In this document: positions 17,486 to 26,493 of the stretch, piece by piece
Numbering within the stretch: the first letter of the stretch is position 1
Layout of the letters: each line of letters starts with the position of its first letter
Assembly (NCBI RefSeq): GCF_009766095.1
Contig: NZ_LMUD01000002.1
Location: 102,837-166,836 of the forward strand
DNA: 64,000 bases
From: Granulicella sp. S190
GTDB taxonomy: Bacteria > Acidobacteriota > Terriglobia > Terriglobales > Acidobacteriaceae
Reading direction: 5' to 3'
Made by a program: the position numbers and the translations under genes
The notes under the pieces: generated by a model
The model's database searches: none
Seen by the model: the letters and a program-made list of their open reading frames with translations, nothing else
Told to the model about the DNA's origin: nothing

Positions 17486-18952
17486 ATGAACGTGGAGCAA
17501 TTTACGTGTGCAGCCTCCGGCCCGGCGGCTCAATGGGAACAGATCGACTGGTCTCAATGTGAGCAGAAGGTCAGGAGACTGCAAGCGCGTATCGTCAAGG
17601 CAACACAGGAAGGCCGTCACGGCAAGGTGAAAGCCTTGCAATGGCTGTTGACCCACTCGTTCTGCGGCCGTGCGTTGGCTGTAAAGCGAGTGACGCACAA
17701 TCAGGGCAAGAACACGCCGGGAGTGGACGGAGCGATCTGGAGCACACCGGCGTCCAGATACAAGGCCATCGATACACTGCGACGGCGCGGGTATTTTCCG
17801 CAACCGCTGCGGCGTGTCTATATCCCGAAGGCCAATGGGAAGCTGAGACCGTTGGGAATCCCCACGATGAAGGATCGGTCGATGCAGGCGCTCTACCTGC
17901 TCGCGCTACTCCCGGTCGCGGAGACAACCGCCGATCCCAACTCCTATGGTTTTCGACCGGCGCGCTCGACCGCCGATGCCATCGAACAGTGCTTCTGCGC
18001 GCTGGCTCGCAAGACCAGCCCGCAGTGGGTTCTTGAGGGCGACATCCGTGGCTGCTTCGACAACATCAGCCACGCTTGGATGCTCGACCACATCCCCACG
18101 GATAAAGAGGTGCTGAAGAAATGGCTGAAGGCGGGCTTCATGGAAAATCGAACGCTGTTTCCAACGGAGGCAGGTACACCGCAAGGCGGGATCATCTCGC
18201 CCACGCTGGCGAATCTGACACTGGATGGGTTGGAGCGGCTGCTCAAGGATACCTTCCGCATACGGCAGATCCATGGGACGGTGCACAACCCGAAGGTCAA
18301 CTTCGTGCGTTATGCAGATGACTTCATCATCACCGGCAGTTCGAAAGATCTGCTGGAAAATGAAGTCAAGCCACTGGTCGAGCGGTTCATGCTCGAACGA
18401 GGCTTGCAACTCTCACCCGAGAAAACCTGCATTACGCATATCGAACAGGGCTTCGACTTCCTGGGGCAGAACCTGCGCAAGTATGGCGGCAAGCTCCTGA
18501 TTACACCCTCCAAGAAGAACGTGCACGCCTTCCTGGAAAAGGTGCGTGGTCAGATTCGTTCGAATCGAGCCACGAAACAGGAGTATCTGATCAGGCTGCT
18601 CAACCCAGTCATCCGTGGATGGGCATACTATCACCGTCACATCGAAGCTGGTTCGACGTATCGGAAAGTGGGGATGGTCCTCTGGCACTCGCTCTGGCGA
18701 TGGGCAAAGCGCCGGCATCCGAACAAGTCCTCTACCTGGATCGTAGATCGATACTGGCACAGGCTTGGACGGACTTCATGGTGCTTCGCTGTACTGGTTG
18801 GTTCGAACGCGCAAGGTTCGCGCTCGGCTGAGGCTCGGCTGGTAAACCCAACCGAAATCCCCATCCGGCGCTACGTCAAGGTCAAGTCGGACGCTAACCC
18901 GTTCGACCTGCTCTGGCGCGGCTACTTCGAATCTCGAAAGAGGTTCAGGTGA
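17486..18952 (+). CDS. ltrA: Group II intron reverse transcriptase/maturase
   Basis: This 488-residue intron-encoded protein has RT motifs in order: RRVYIPKANGKLRPLGIPT, YGFRPARSTADAIEQ, VLEGDIRGCFDNISH, AGTPQGGIISPTLANLTLDG and the active site VRYADDF (about residue 276). The maturase X domain follows, with the C-terminal signature IPIRRYVKVKSDANPFD. I see no HNH endonuclease domain, so homing would depend on a nicked or single-stranded target. AAGGAGG lies 8 nt before the ATG. The protein helps the intron RNA fold and splice and copies it into new sites. Confidence 0.93.
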   Translation: MNVEQFTCAASGPAAQWEQIDWSQCEQKVRRLQARIVKATQEGRHGKVKALQWLLTHSFCGRALAVKRVTHNQGKNTPGVDGAIWSTPASRYKAIDTLRRRGYFPQPLRRVYIPKANGKLRPLGIPTMKDRSMQALYLLALLPVAETTADPNSYGFRPARSTADAIEQCFCALARKTSPQWVLEGDIRGCFDNISHAWMLDHIPTDKEVLKKWLKAGFMENRTLFPTEAGTPQGGIISPTLANLTLDGLERLLKDTFRIRQIHGTVHNPKVNFVRYADDFIITGSSKDLLENEVKPLVERFMLERGLQLSPEKTCITHIEQGFDFLGQNLRKYGGKLLITPSKKNVHAFLEKVRGQIRSNRATKQEYLIRLLNPVIRGWAYYHRHIEAGSTYRKVGMVLWHSLWRWAKRRHPNKSSTWIVDRYWHRLGRTSWCFAVLVGSNAQGSRSAEARLVNPTEIPIRRYVKVKSDANPFDLLWRGYFESRKRFR

Positions 18953-19024
18953 ACTAACAGACATCGCTAACCGTCGTGCGATGTGTTCAACCGGCTCTGT
19001 TCATGCAGGGCTTACACACGGCTT

Positions 19025-19058
19025 GAGCCGGATGAGGGAAACCATCAAGTCCGGTTCT
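19025..19058 (+). ncRNA. Group II intron domain V
   Basis: The 34-nt hairpin begins GAGCCGGATGAGGGAAACCA and ends TCCGGTTCT. It has the conserved AGC-like catalytic base, a GAAA-type tetraloop and the two-base bulge of domain V. It lies 72 nt after the maturase stop. Confidence 0.85.
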
Positions 19059-19167
19059 TAGGGGAGGGAGCGGCAGCAATGCCGTTCCCTTACCCGACTC
19101 CCTATCTAGTTGAAGTTCTGATGCTTGAGGGCGAAAGCCGGAGATAATGGATTGCGTGTAAATTGCT

Positions 19168-22100
19168 ATGCGACAAATTGCCATTCCGGTGTTGTTTCCG
19201 ATTCCGACGGACGAAGACGACTTCGAGGATCTTTGTGTCGATATCTTACGGATTTACTGGAACCGCCCCGGTTTGGAACGGTATGGACGGAAGGGTGAAC
19301 GGCAAAACGGCATCGATATTCTGGACCTTGGGGGCGTGGTTCCGCTTCATGGGGCACAGTGCAAACTTAAGGAATTTCAGAAAACGCTATCGCCCACGTC
19401 TATCGCCGACGAAGTTGCCGATGCTTGCAAGTTCGAGTTTCCTCTCGGCAAATACGGCATTCTCACCACTGCCAAAGTATCGACTCAGGCACAGAAGAAG
19501 GTTCTTGAGATCAACCAACGTCATCGGGAGCTGGGTCTGTTCGAGGTGGAGCTTCTGACCTGGGGCAAGTTGTGCCGCCTGATTCAGATGTATAACGAGG
19601 TTCGCAAAGCGTACTTCGAGTTAACGGTTATCACAGCAACCAGCCGGATTGGGTCAAAATCGCCTATCGTTGAACAGCAAATCAGAGAAGCTGGCGGTTT
19701 GATCGAAACCACAGGGCTGACGGAAGAAATTGATGCAGCCCGCGATGCGGTCAACAAGCGCGAATACCAAACAGCGCTATTGATTTTGAATCGGATTGTT
19801 CAACGGGATGGTTTCAGCTTTGTTTCACAACATGATCGTTTTCGTATTAGCTCAAATCTTGGCTTTGCAGAGATGGGTCTCGGCAAGGCTGAAGTCGCGG
19901 CAGAGCATTTCTTCGAGGCCATGCGTTGGGAGCCTAGCGATGAGCGTGCGAAGACCAATGAGGTTCTGGCATACATTCTTAAGGGCGAACACGACACCGC
20001 TCACAAGAAGGCTGCCGAACTACGTAAAGAATATCCAGAATCTGCGAAGCTGGCGGCGAACTGGGTCGCTTCTGCACCACCGCTAACCCGTCTCAGTGAC
20101 TTGGAGGGTGAACTCAGCGAAGCGATCAAGGCTGATGCGGAGGTTTCGCTTTCTTTATCGCGCCACGCACTGATCGAAATGGAGATCGGCAAGGGTTTGG
20201 AATATGCCAAAGCTGCGGCAATGATTTTGCCCGACTCATCTCAGCCGCAACTTTCGATAGCACGAGCGTACATGGGCTGGATTGTGCTGGCCGAGAACGG
20301 AAGCACCGATTCAGGAATTCCACGGGATGAGCTTGTGGAAGGTGTTGAATCCGCCCTGAGCGAAACGATGCGTCTGGCAGAAGTGGAACGAGACGAACGC
20401 GCGCGGGCTGAAGCGTTGGTGATACGGACAGACTTACGGTTATTGCAGAAGAAAGTAGCCGAGGCGGAGGCGGATGCATATGAGGCGATCCGAATTGATC
20501 CCGAAAATGTTCAAGCGCTTCTTGCGTTGTCTCACATACACAGTTCGGCTAAGCGAATCGACGAGTCCATCCGACTACTAGAGCGGGCCTATCGCAAGAG
20601 TGGTCGTCCAGAAGCCGCCTTGATGTATGCCAGGGCGTTGGTTCAGCGAGCTATTCCTGAAGATCTACCGGTTGCAGTGTCGATGCTCACTGCTATCGAC
20701 ACGTCGGAGCTTCGGCCAAATTTGCGGCCAATCATCGCATCTACGGCAATAGATGCGATGGTGCGGATGAAGGATCCGGCTGGCGCACGGGCTTACCTCA
20801 TGCAAGCCTCGGCGCACCTCGACAAAGAGGTCATTACGGCTCTGCTGGCACACATTGCGGCAAGCGAAGGGAGCAAGGACGAGGCGGAACGTCTTGCGCG
20901 GCAAGCGAAACAAGAACTCACTGCCTCCAGCGGCGTTGAGACGAAAGAATTCATCGCGCGCTTATTCATGCGCTTAGATTTGCCTGATCAAGCGCTGCCG
21001 TTGTGTCAAGAGCTGTTTGACCTAAATGTCCAGGCGTTTGATAGCGGGATGCTGCTCGACTGCGCAGCTCGTCTTCATCGTGACGACGTTGTTCTTCAAA
21101 CGTGTGCCGAACTGGAGAGACGGGGACAAGACCTGTGGGAGGTGGTCAGCTTTGAGGTGCAGTATCTCCAGAAATACTCGCGTGAGAAAGCAGTTGCGCG
21201 CCTGGACGAGTTCTTAAAGACACATCCGGATCACAAGTTGGGCACGCTCTTACGATCAGTCATTGGCGTTCAAATGCAGCAGCCAGCTCTTGTGAATGGA
21301 AGTCTGAACGCCTTGCCCACGGTGGACGAGCTTCCGTTGGACTACATCATACCTGCGGTTCATGTACTGCGATTTGCGGGTGCCGGCAACTCGACCATTG
21401 ACTTTGCTTATCGATTTTTGCGGTCGCATTTCGGAGATATCCAAGCCCATCAGGCAATGATTTTGAGTCTTATGCCAGGGGACACGTCGATCACAATGCC
21501 GCCGTCGCTCGATGTAGCTGCGGTCGATTCCGCGGTAGCCGTGCATGACGATCTGAATGGCGGTGTTCGATGGTTCGTTTTGGAAGCAACGGACACACCG
21601 AGCGCTGAGTTTGAAGAGATACCGATAAATTCTGTACTTGCACAAGAACTCGTCGGAAAGCGCGTTGGGGATATCGTCGTTTTAGCAAAAGGACAGATGC
21701 AGAGCAGGACCGGTACCGTTCGGCAGATCATGCCGAAGTATGTTCGGCGTTTCCAAGACTGTATGGGCGAGATGCAGTTGCGCTTCGGCGGTCAAAGCTT
21801 TGTTGAAGCTGTCCACTTGGGGACAACGGAAGAGGAAGTGACACGGGGGCTCCAGAAGGTTCTCGATTCTGTAAAGGAACGAGAGGCGACGGTCTCCCAG
21901 GCTCGTCGCATTTACGACGAACTGCCCGTATCGTTCCATCTCTTTGGCGATCGTTTTGGAAGAAACGCTTATTTGGCACTAGCGAGTCTGGCGCAGGAAG
22001 ATGGGCAGGCGGTTAAATCCGCTTTTGGGACGCCAGAAGAGCGCGGCCAGAGTATTTTCGTTCTCCAAACCTGCAACGTCGTAGTCGTTGATATCAGCGT

Positions 22101-23007
22101 CGTAGCCACGATTCGGATGATCGGTTGCGAGGGCCTCCTGTTGGACGCCAAACGGTTCCAATTTCAGATGACTGAAGGAACGTTTGATGAGTTACAAGAA
22201 ACATTGATTGGCGATCTTTTCTCTGGTTCAACAAGTGGGACGGTCAGTTATCGCGATGGTGTTGCATCTTTTACGGAGGAGACCGCGGATCAGAAGGCCG
22301 CGAGGCATCTGGAGGACGAGGGATTTCTTGAGCGGCTGAGATCAGTAGTGCAAATTGTGCCGGTCATGGAACTAGCTGCTCTCGATCCGGCAAAGCGGGA
22401 GCCGCTTGAGAAGATGTTCGGACAGTATGGGACAGAAGCGATGCTACTAGCATCGCGTCCCGACTCGGTCTTATGGACAGACGATCTCATTCAGGCAGAA
22501 CTTGCAAAGAGCGAGTTTGGTGTGAAGAGGACCTGGACCGAAATAGTTGCTGAGCAGACGGCAGTCGCCGGTCAGATCACAGATGCCGAGAGGCTGAGGA
22601 TTGTCGCATCCCTGATTGGAATGAACTACACAGTTACCATGTTCGACAGTACGACCCTGCTGAAGGGAGTTGAGATGGCCGAGGGAATACCCTGGCGATC
22701 TCCACTGAAGCAGTTCGTGGAGATTTTTCAAAAGCCCACTGGAAACCTCCAAGCATTGCTCAGGATCTTCGTGGACTTTGTGACGAAACTGTATCGCGAA
22801 CCGCACTTGCCGGAGGTTCGGTGCAGAGTCATGACCGCATTCCTTGATGCGCTCTGGAGCAATGTACCTCTACGGTCGGCGTTGCTGCATGTTCGCAAAA
22901 ATAGCGGTCGATTCTTTGGATTGAATCCGGTGGGACAGAACCAGTTCGATGAATGTTTCGATAGGTGGTTTGCGGGGGTGACGGCGGACAGACTTATCGG
23001 TTCATAG
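19168..23007 (+). CDS. REase-TPR-GreAB_C-PIN conflict-system protein
   Basis: This is a 1279-residue multidomain protein. Residues 1-165 resemble an Mrr-like PD-(D/E)xK nuclease: E20 in DDFEDLCVDIL, D50 in NGIDILDLGG and the QCK triad Q64-K66. From about 180 to 820 the sequence is a long run of TPR-like helical hairpins (for example AYEAIRIDPENVQALLALSH). Around 860-890, LAQELVGKRVGDIVVLAKGQ and RTGTVRQIMPKY resemble a GreA/GreB C-terminal fold. The C-terminal 300 residues fit a PIN-like RNase, with acidic positions in VVVDISVVATIRMIG (about 973) and VLWTDDLIQAELAK (about 1099). TPR-GreAB_C-PIN proteins have been proposed as conflict or anti-phage factors that monitor transcription or translation. 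The fused nuclease adds a second effector. The RBS is weak. It is a single-gene cargo after the intron. Confidence 0.72.
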   Translation: MRQIAIPVLFPIPTDEDDFEDLCVDILRIYWNRPGLERYGRKGERQNGIDILDLGGVVPLHGAQCKLKEFQKTLSPTSIADEVADACKFEFPLGKYGILTTAKVSTQAQKKVLEINQRHRELGLFEVELLTWGKLCRLIQMYNEVRKAYFELTVITATSRIGSKSPIVEQQIREAGGLIETTGLTEEIDAARDAVNKREYQTALLILNRIVQRDGFSFVSQHDRFRISSNLGFAEMGLGKAEVAAEHFFEAMRWEPSDERAKTNEVLAYILKGEHDTAHKKAAELRKEYPESAKLAANWVASAPPLTRLSDLEGELSEAIKADAEVSLSLSRHALIEMEIGKGLEYAKAAAMILPDSSQPQLSIARAYMGWIVLAENGSTDSGIPRDELVEGVESALSETMRLAEVERDERARAEALVIRTDLRLLQKKVAEAEADAYEAIRIDPENVQALLALSHIHSSAKRIDESIRLLERAYRKSGRPEAALMYARALVQRAIPEDLPVAVSMLTAIDTSELRPNLRPIIASTAIDAMVRMKDPAGARAYLMQASAHLDKEVITALLAHIAASEGSKDEAERLARQAKQELTASSGVETKEFIARLFMRLDLPDQALPLCQELFDLNVQAFDSGMLLDCAARLHRDDVVLQTCAELERRGQDLWEVVSFEVQYLQKYSREKAVARLDEFLKTHPDHKLGTLLRSVIGVQMQQPALVNGSLNALPTVDELPLDYIIPAVHVLRFAGAGNSTIDFAYRFLRSHFGDIQAHQAMILSLMPGDTSITMPPSLDVAAVDSAVAVHDDLNGGVRWFVLEATDTPSAEFEEIPINSVLAQELVGKRVGDIVVLAKGQMQSRTGTVRQIMPKYVRRFQDCMGEMQLRFGGQSFVEAVHLGTTEEEVTRGLQKVLDSVKEREATVSQARRIYDELPVSFHLFGDRFGRNAYLALASLAQEDGQAVKSAFGTPEERGQSIFVLQTCNVVVVDISVVATIRMIGCEGLLLDAKRFQFQMTEGTFDELQETLIGDLFSGSTSGTVSYRDGVASFTEETADQKAARHLEDEGFLERLRSVVQIVPVMELAALDPAKREPLEKMFGQYGTEAMLLASRPDSVLWTDDLIQAELAKSEFGVKRTWTEIVAEQTAVAGQITDAERLRIVASLIGMNYTVTMFDSTTLLKGVEMAEGIPWRSPLKQFVEIFQKPTGNLQALLRIFVDFVTKLYREPHLPEVRCRVMTAFLDALWSNVPLRSALLHVRKNSGRFFGLNPVGQNQFDECFDRWFAGVTADRLIGS

Positions 23008-23072
23008 AGCTCTTCGGGATGAGCCAGACGTATCGCTGTCCGACCTCATTGTGCTGGCCGTGGATTCCAGTT

Positions 23073-24026
23073 CTAAAGCAAGTTGCGAAGCTCCATAAAA
23101 CGGGCTTGCACGATCTCCCAGGAGGGGTGTGGGCCGAAGCAGAGAATCTCGCACTGGCCCTTGTATTCGCGGCCAATCGCGGCAGAAAGGTCTCCCGTCG
23201 AAAAGAGGGCGTCGCTGTTGGCGAAGCTCATTTGATCCGGGTAGAAGTAGCTGCCAGGAAAGTGTGTGCGGCTGATGCGGTCGTAGTCCTGCTTGATCTC
23301 GCCATACTCGGCAGATTGAAGCATTTCTTGAATCTCGGGTCGTGATGCGAGTTGAAACAGGTCGTAGTAGTGCCGAGCGTAGGTGCCCAGAGAACGTCCA
23401 TCCCGTTTGAGGATTTCCACTTTACTGTGAATGGCAAACATCTTCTCTACGAAGGTTCGCCTGAAATGGAGCAAGCGCATTGGGAACGAGCTTTCGTCTT
23501 CCGCCCCGAGCGTGATTCCTTTTTCCTGTAGCAACTGACCGAGGTAGGAGCGCAGCTCAACATTGACGGTGGGTTCCCGACCGCTGGCTGCTCCTGCTTC
23601 GAGGAGCACACGGTTGACGACTTCACCGGGACCGCCGTGGAGTTGGTGATAAGAGAACCGGTCATTGCGCCCGAAGCCTCCTATGGTTTGGCTCTCGTCG
23701 GGAACGAACTGAAGAGCCGGATGCGCGGCCACGGCATCGCGCAGGCTCTTTAGTTCGCGGTCGATGCCGCGTTTGGTCAGAGGTGGCTCGAAGGCAAGCG
23801 GGTCGAGAAAGATGTCGATGTCCTCTGAAAACCGCTGAATCAAGTTCCAGCCTTTCGAGAGGCTGGTTCCACCTTTGAAGATAACTTTGTCGCCGGCCGT
23901 AGCGGCGATGATACGCAGCACTTCGGTGACGTAGTAGTCCTTTTCGATGATCCCTGGCCGGAGCTGAAAGTGCTCTGCGGCCTGAAGGATCACCTGATCG
24001 AAGTCAGGATGTTCAAACAGTCTCAC
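23073..24026 (-). CDS. AbiEii-like nucleotidyltransferase toxin
   Basis: This 317-residue protein has the AbiEii/AbiGii nucleotidyltransferase signature: GIIEKDYYVTEVLRII, then FKGGTSLSKGWNLIQRFSEDIDI, with the catalytic GGTSLS and the paired Asp in EDIDIF, and a later RTFVEKMFAIHSKVE with HYYDLFQLA. Type IV toxins of this family transfer nucleotides to RNA or protein targets and can cause abortive infection. I start it at GTG 24026, which overlaps the antitoxin stop by 4 nt (GTGA) and has AAGGAAAGG upstream. A GTG at 24053 is also open. Confidence 0.88.
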   Translation of the reverse strand: MRLFEHPDFDQVILQAAEHFQLRPGIIEKDYYVTEVLRIIAATAGDKVIFKGGTSLSKGWNLIQRFSEDIDIFLDPLAFEPPLTKRGIDRELKSLRDAVAAHPALQFVPDESQTIGGFGRNDRFSYHQLHGGPGEVVNRVLLEAGAASGREPTVNVELRSYLGQLLQEKGITLGAEDESSFPMRLLHFRRTFVEKMFAIHSKVEILKRDGRSLGTYARHYYDLFQLASRPEIQEMLQSAEYGEIKQDYDRISRTHFPGSYFYPDQMSFANSDALFSTGDLSAAIGREYKGQCEILCFGPHPSWEIVQARFMELRNLL

Positions 24027-24787
24027 GTTTTGGGCCTTTCCTTGGCCTGCCACTCGCGCGCGTGTAGCAGGGCTGTGAATTGTCCAAAGTCAAACCGGGA
24101 GAGCGGATTCAAGGAGGCGCGCAGACGTGCTCGTGCGGCGGGATCTCGCTCAAGCTCTTCCGCCAGTGCGCCCAGTAAAGCGCGAACCCGTGGCGGCTCC
24201 GAATCAGCCACCTTGAGCAGTCGTTCAAGGTGACGATCCTTTGCAAGTAGGGCCAAGGTCTTTTGAATGGTGCGTTCGGCAGACAATTCGCTTGTGCTAC
24301 CGCCCTTGCGTAAAAAGTCGAGGAGAGCTGCTTCTGTCTCAGACAGGTTCTTCCATGCTTCCGGCCTCCGTGCATGAACGCGGGTCTCGGCGCCGATGAG
24401 TTTCCTGGGGAGACTGAGTGAGCTTGTTGCCAACTCGCTTCGGCGCGATGTCTGCGTGCTGAAACCTAGTAGATTGGCGGCAGCGGTGCCGGATGGGAAG
24501 ATTGTCTTGGTTCTCTCCGCCAGTTTCTTGATTGCCGTGGGGCTGGGACGGCTCGGCCCAAACGCTGTTGAGCGAGGACGATAGTAGACACCTTTGCTTA
24601 GCCGTTCTAATGTCCCGTTGCGGGTCAGACGCGAGAGCGTCTGGGCAACGGCGGGAAAAGGCTGATCCCGGAAGTCATTGTGACGCCACAACTTCTCGCC
24701 GCCGCGCTCAATTTGCAGGCGGATGGAACTAGCAGTGCTGCGGGTTTTGGCGGCCTTCGGCATCTCCTTTACTCTGTCCCCATCCAT
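24023..24787 (-). CDS. AbiEi/DUF6088-like antitoxin
   Basis: This 254-residue protein begins with a winged-helix-type N terminus (ERGGEKLWRHNDFRDQPFPAVAQTLSRLTRNGTLERLSKGVYYRP), as in AbiEi/DUF6088 antitoxins. An all-alpha C-terminal part follows. Such proteins silence the toxin and repress their own promoter. It directly precedes and overlaps the toxin gene by 4 nt. The ATG at 24787 is 6 nt from an inverted repeat that overlaps the likely promoter, which fits autoregulation. An ATG at 24763 is less likely because AAAGGAG abuts it. Confidence 0.82.
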   Translation of the reverse strand: MDGDRVKEMPKAAKTRSTASSIRLQIERGGEKLWRHNDFRDQPFPAVAQTLSRLTRNGTLERLSKGVYYRPRSTAFGPSRPSPTAIKKLAERTKTIFPSGTAAANLLGFSTQTSRRSELATSSLSLPRKLIGAETRVHARRPEAWKNLSETEAALLDFLRKGGSTSELSAERTIQKTLALLAKDRHLERLLKVADSEPPRVRALLGALAEELERDPAARARLRASLNPLSRFDFGQFTALLHAREWQAKERPKT

Positions 24788-24792
24788 GCCAT

Positions 24793-24826
24793 ATTGTCAA
24801 GTTTTTTTGCGATAAAACGTGACAAT
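24793..24826. promoter_or_regulatory. Candidate operator of the AbiE-like pair
   Basis: ATTGTCA (24793-24799) and TGACAAT (24820-24826) form a perfect inverted repeat around a T-rich spacer, and the minus strand carries a TTGACA -35-like hexamer within it. AbiEi proteins bind inverted repeats in their promoters, so this is a natural autoregulatory site. Confidence 0.55.
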
Positions 24827-24837
24827 TGCCTATCCGC

Positions 24838-24900
24838 AATCTATCAGTCCATTGTCCCCTACTAACTGACATTAGAGTGGTCGCCCCCGCCGCCGAATGG
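24838..24900. repeat. Short repeat B, copy 1
   Basis: About 60 bp centred on CTAACTGACATT (24863-24874) resemble 36702-36765 in the same orientation. The 12-base core is identical and flanking identity is roughly 70 percent. It lies at the right edge of cargo zone 2. It may be the end of a lost insertion sequence or a recombination site. Confidence 0.5.
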
Positions 24901-24933
24901 CTCGCTTGGACGTGCAACCGCCCGCCGCTGACA

Positions 24934-25581
24934 CTATTGGGCGTCGAACAAATTGACTTGTGCGTTGGTGATAGGACTGTTTCCGACTAATTCGACGTGC
25001 ATCTTTTCGGCGGCCAATACCCGCAAAAGATGAACGGGGGGCCGCTCTGATGGCGCGAGGTATTCGGCGAAATCCCGTGGTTCGATAAAGGTGGTCATAC
25101 GCGGGTGGATAGGCGCTACCAACTCGTTCGGATCGCCGGTGAGGATGGCGAAGGTACGTTCCCACTGTTCCGTTTTCGGATTCTTCCAGAGCTTCCAAAC
25201 GGCAGCCATGCCGAACGGTTCTTGCCCTGGGACAGTGATTTCGTACTTCGGCTTCTTTTGCCCTTTCGGCATCTCCTTCCACTCGAAGATTGAATCACCG
25301 GGCGCGATCGCGCGTCCGGCGAGAAACGCATCTTTCCAGAAATTTGCGTTGACGATGCCCTCGGAGCGCGCATTGAAAAGCAGACGATCGGGGAGCTTGA
25401 ATCCCCAGCGCATCATCTCGATGCGGCGTTCGCCGTCGTCATTTAGATAGATGATCGGCTGCATGGATTGGGGACGTAGATCATCGCCAGGCGCGAAGTC
25501 GAGTTCTTCGATTCCTGCTGTGACCTCGAAGACCTTGGCGACTTTTTGTTTGTCGGATTTTCGTTTGAAACGTCCACACAT
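24934..25581 (-). CDS. yedK: SRAP-family protein (YedK/HMCES, abasic-site DNA-protein crosslinker)
   Basis: This 215-residue protein begins MCGRF, so Cys2 is the catalytic nucleophile after Met removal. It contains the family motifs NARSEGI, GRAIAPGDSIFEWKE, AAVWKLW, TFAILTGDPNELVAPIHPRM and the active-site His in that last segment. SRAP proteins crosslink to abasic sites in ssDNA and shield them during replication. The gene is divergent from the imuA-imuB-dnaE2 mutasome across 138 bp. This fits a shared DNA-damage module. GAGG precedes the ATG. Confidence 0.93.
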   Translation of the reverse strand: MCGRFKRKSDKQKVAKVFEVTAGIEELDFAPGDDLRPQSMQPIIYLNDDGERRIEMMRWGFKLPDRLLFNARSEGIVNANFWKDAFLAGRAIAPGDSIFEWKEMPKGQKKPKYEITVPGQEPFGMAAVWKLWKNPKTEQWERTFAILTGDPNELVAPIHPRMTTFIEPRDFAEYLAPSERPPVHLLRVLAAEKMHVELVGNSPITNAQVNLFDAQ

Positions 25582-25719
25582 GGTGAAACCTCGGTGCGCG
25601 CGGCGTTCGCGTTTTTATTATTCTGCCCTTATTCTTCTGCTACTTACAAGATAATGCACAACTTGCGCGGCATCGGAGGTTGACGGGGGGGCTACCCGAT
25701 AGGCGAAGATAAAGCGAAT
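25582..25719. promoter_or_regulatory. Divergent promoter region, SRAP and mutasome
   Basis: This 138-bp space separates two divergent DNA-damage genes. It has an AT-rich centre (25609-25660) with a possible -10 GATAAT (25653-25658) for the plus strand. I could not identify a LexA-type dyad with confidence. Confidence 0.4.
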
Positions 25720-26493
25720 ATGGGTTCCGCTGCCGCAATCCGGGTCGAAGTCGAAACGAAACTGGCTCAGCGCGTCCCCGCCGCCCTGACGCTCAAAATC
25801 AAACAGGCACCGGAGCTATTCTCGACCGGCATGGCGGATGTCGACGCGATGCTGGGCGGCGGCATTCCCCGCAACAGTATTACGGAAGTGAGCGGCACAG
25901 CATCGACGGGTAAGAGTTCCTTTGCCCTGTCCCTGCTGGCAAACGTCACGAAGCTCGGCAACGCCTGCGCCTGGGTGGACGTGAACGATGCCCTGTCACC
26001 GGAATCTGCGGCGGCGGCGGGCGTTGAGTTGCAGCGGATGCTCTGGCTGCGCATGTCGGCAGAGCGCAAACAGAAGCTTAGCGACAAACCGTGGTCACGC
26101 CTGGAGCAAGCCCTGAAAGCCACCGACCTCTTGCTGCAAACTGGAGGCTTCGCGGCCATTGTGCTTGATATGAGCGATGTGCTGCCCCAGCACACCATGC
26201 GGATACCGCTGGCGACATGGTATCGGTTTCGACTGGCCGCCGAACATGCACGGTCGGCGCTGGTCTTCCTGACGCAATCTCCCTGCGCGAGCAGTTGCGC
26301 GACACTAGCCCTGCGTTGCGACCCCGCACAGACAAAGCCATTCAGCGACCACGGCGAGACGCCGCTGTTCGCGGGTCAACAGTATCAGCTTCTCCGCGAA
26401 CGGAACCGCAATGAAGGCTCTCCGTTTCAGCAGAGGAAACCAGCGGGCCGTGTGGCTTGGGCGGCGGAAACACAGTGGACGAGGTGTCGCTGA
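25720..26493 (+). CDS. imuA: ImuA, RecA-like mutasome accessory protein
   Basis: This 257-residue RecA-fold protein has GMADVDAMLGGGIPRNSITEV, a P-loop GTASTGKSSF (about residues 65-74) and WVDVNDALSPESAAAAGVEL. Its C terminus is short compared with RecA. It stands in the position of ImuA/ImuA', directly before imuB, and its TGA overlaps the imuB ATG. In mutasomes this protein helps recruit ImuB and DnaE2 to damaged DNA. Confidence 0.85.
   Translation: MGSAAAIRVEVETKLAQRVPAALTLKIKQAPELFSTGMADVDAMLGGGIPRNSITEVSGTASTGKSSFALSLLANVTKLGNACAWVDVNDALSPESAAAAGVELQRMLWLRMSAERKQKLSDKPWSRLEQALKATDLLLQTGGFAAIVLDMSDVLPQHTMRIPLATWYRFRLAAEHARSALVFLTQSPCASSCATLALRCDPAQTKPFSDHGETPLFAGQQYQLLRERNRNEGSPFQQRKPAGRVAWAAETQWTRCR

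Larger units (their letters stand above)
16879..19098 (+). mobile_element. Group II intron (about 2.2 kb)
   Basis: The 5' end shows the GTGCG consensus at 16879-16883. A long structured RNA (domains I-III) precedes the maturase gene. After it come a canonical 34-nt domain V (19025-19058) and a domain VI-like hairpin ending near CCCGAC (19098). The insertion point directly follows a GGAGG-AGA-CCTCC hairpin at the end of repeat A. That is reminiscent of introns that home behind hairpins, but I did not assign the class. The exact 3' boundary is uncertain by a few bases. The gene-free part 16879-17485 is the ribozyme core. Confidence 0.85.
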
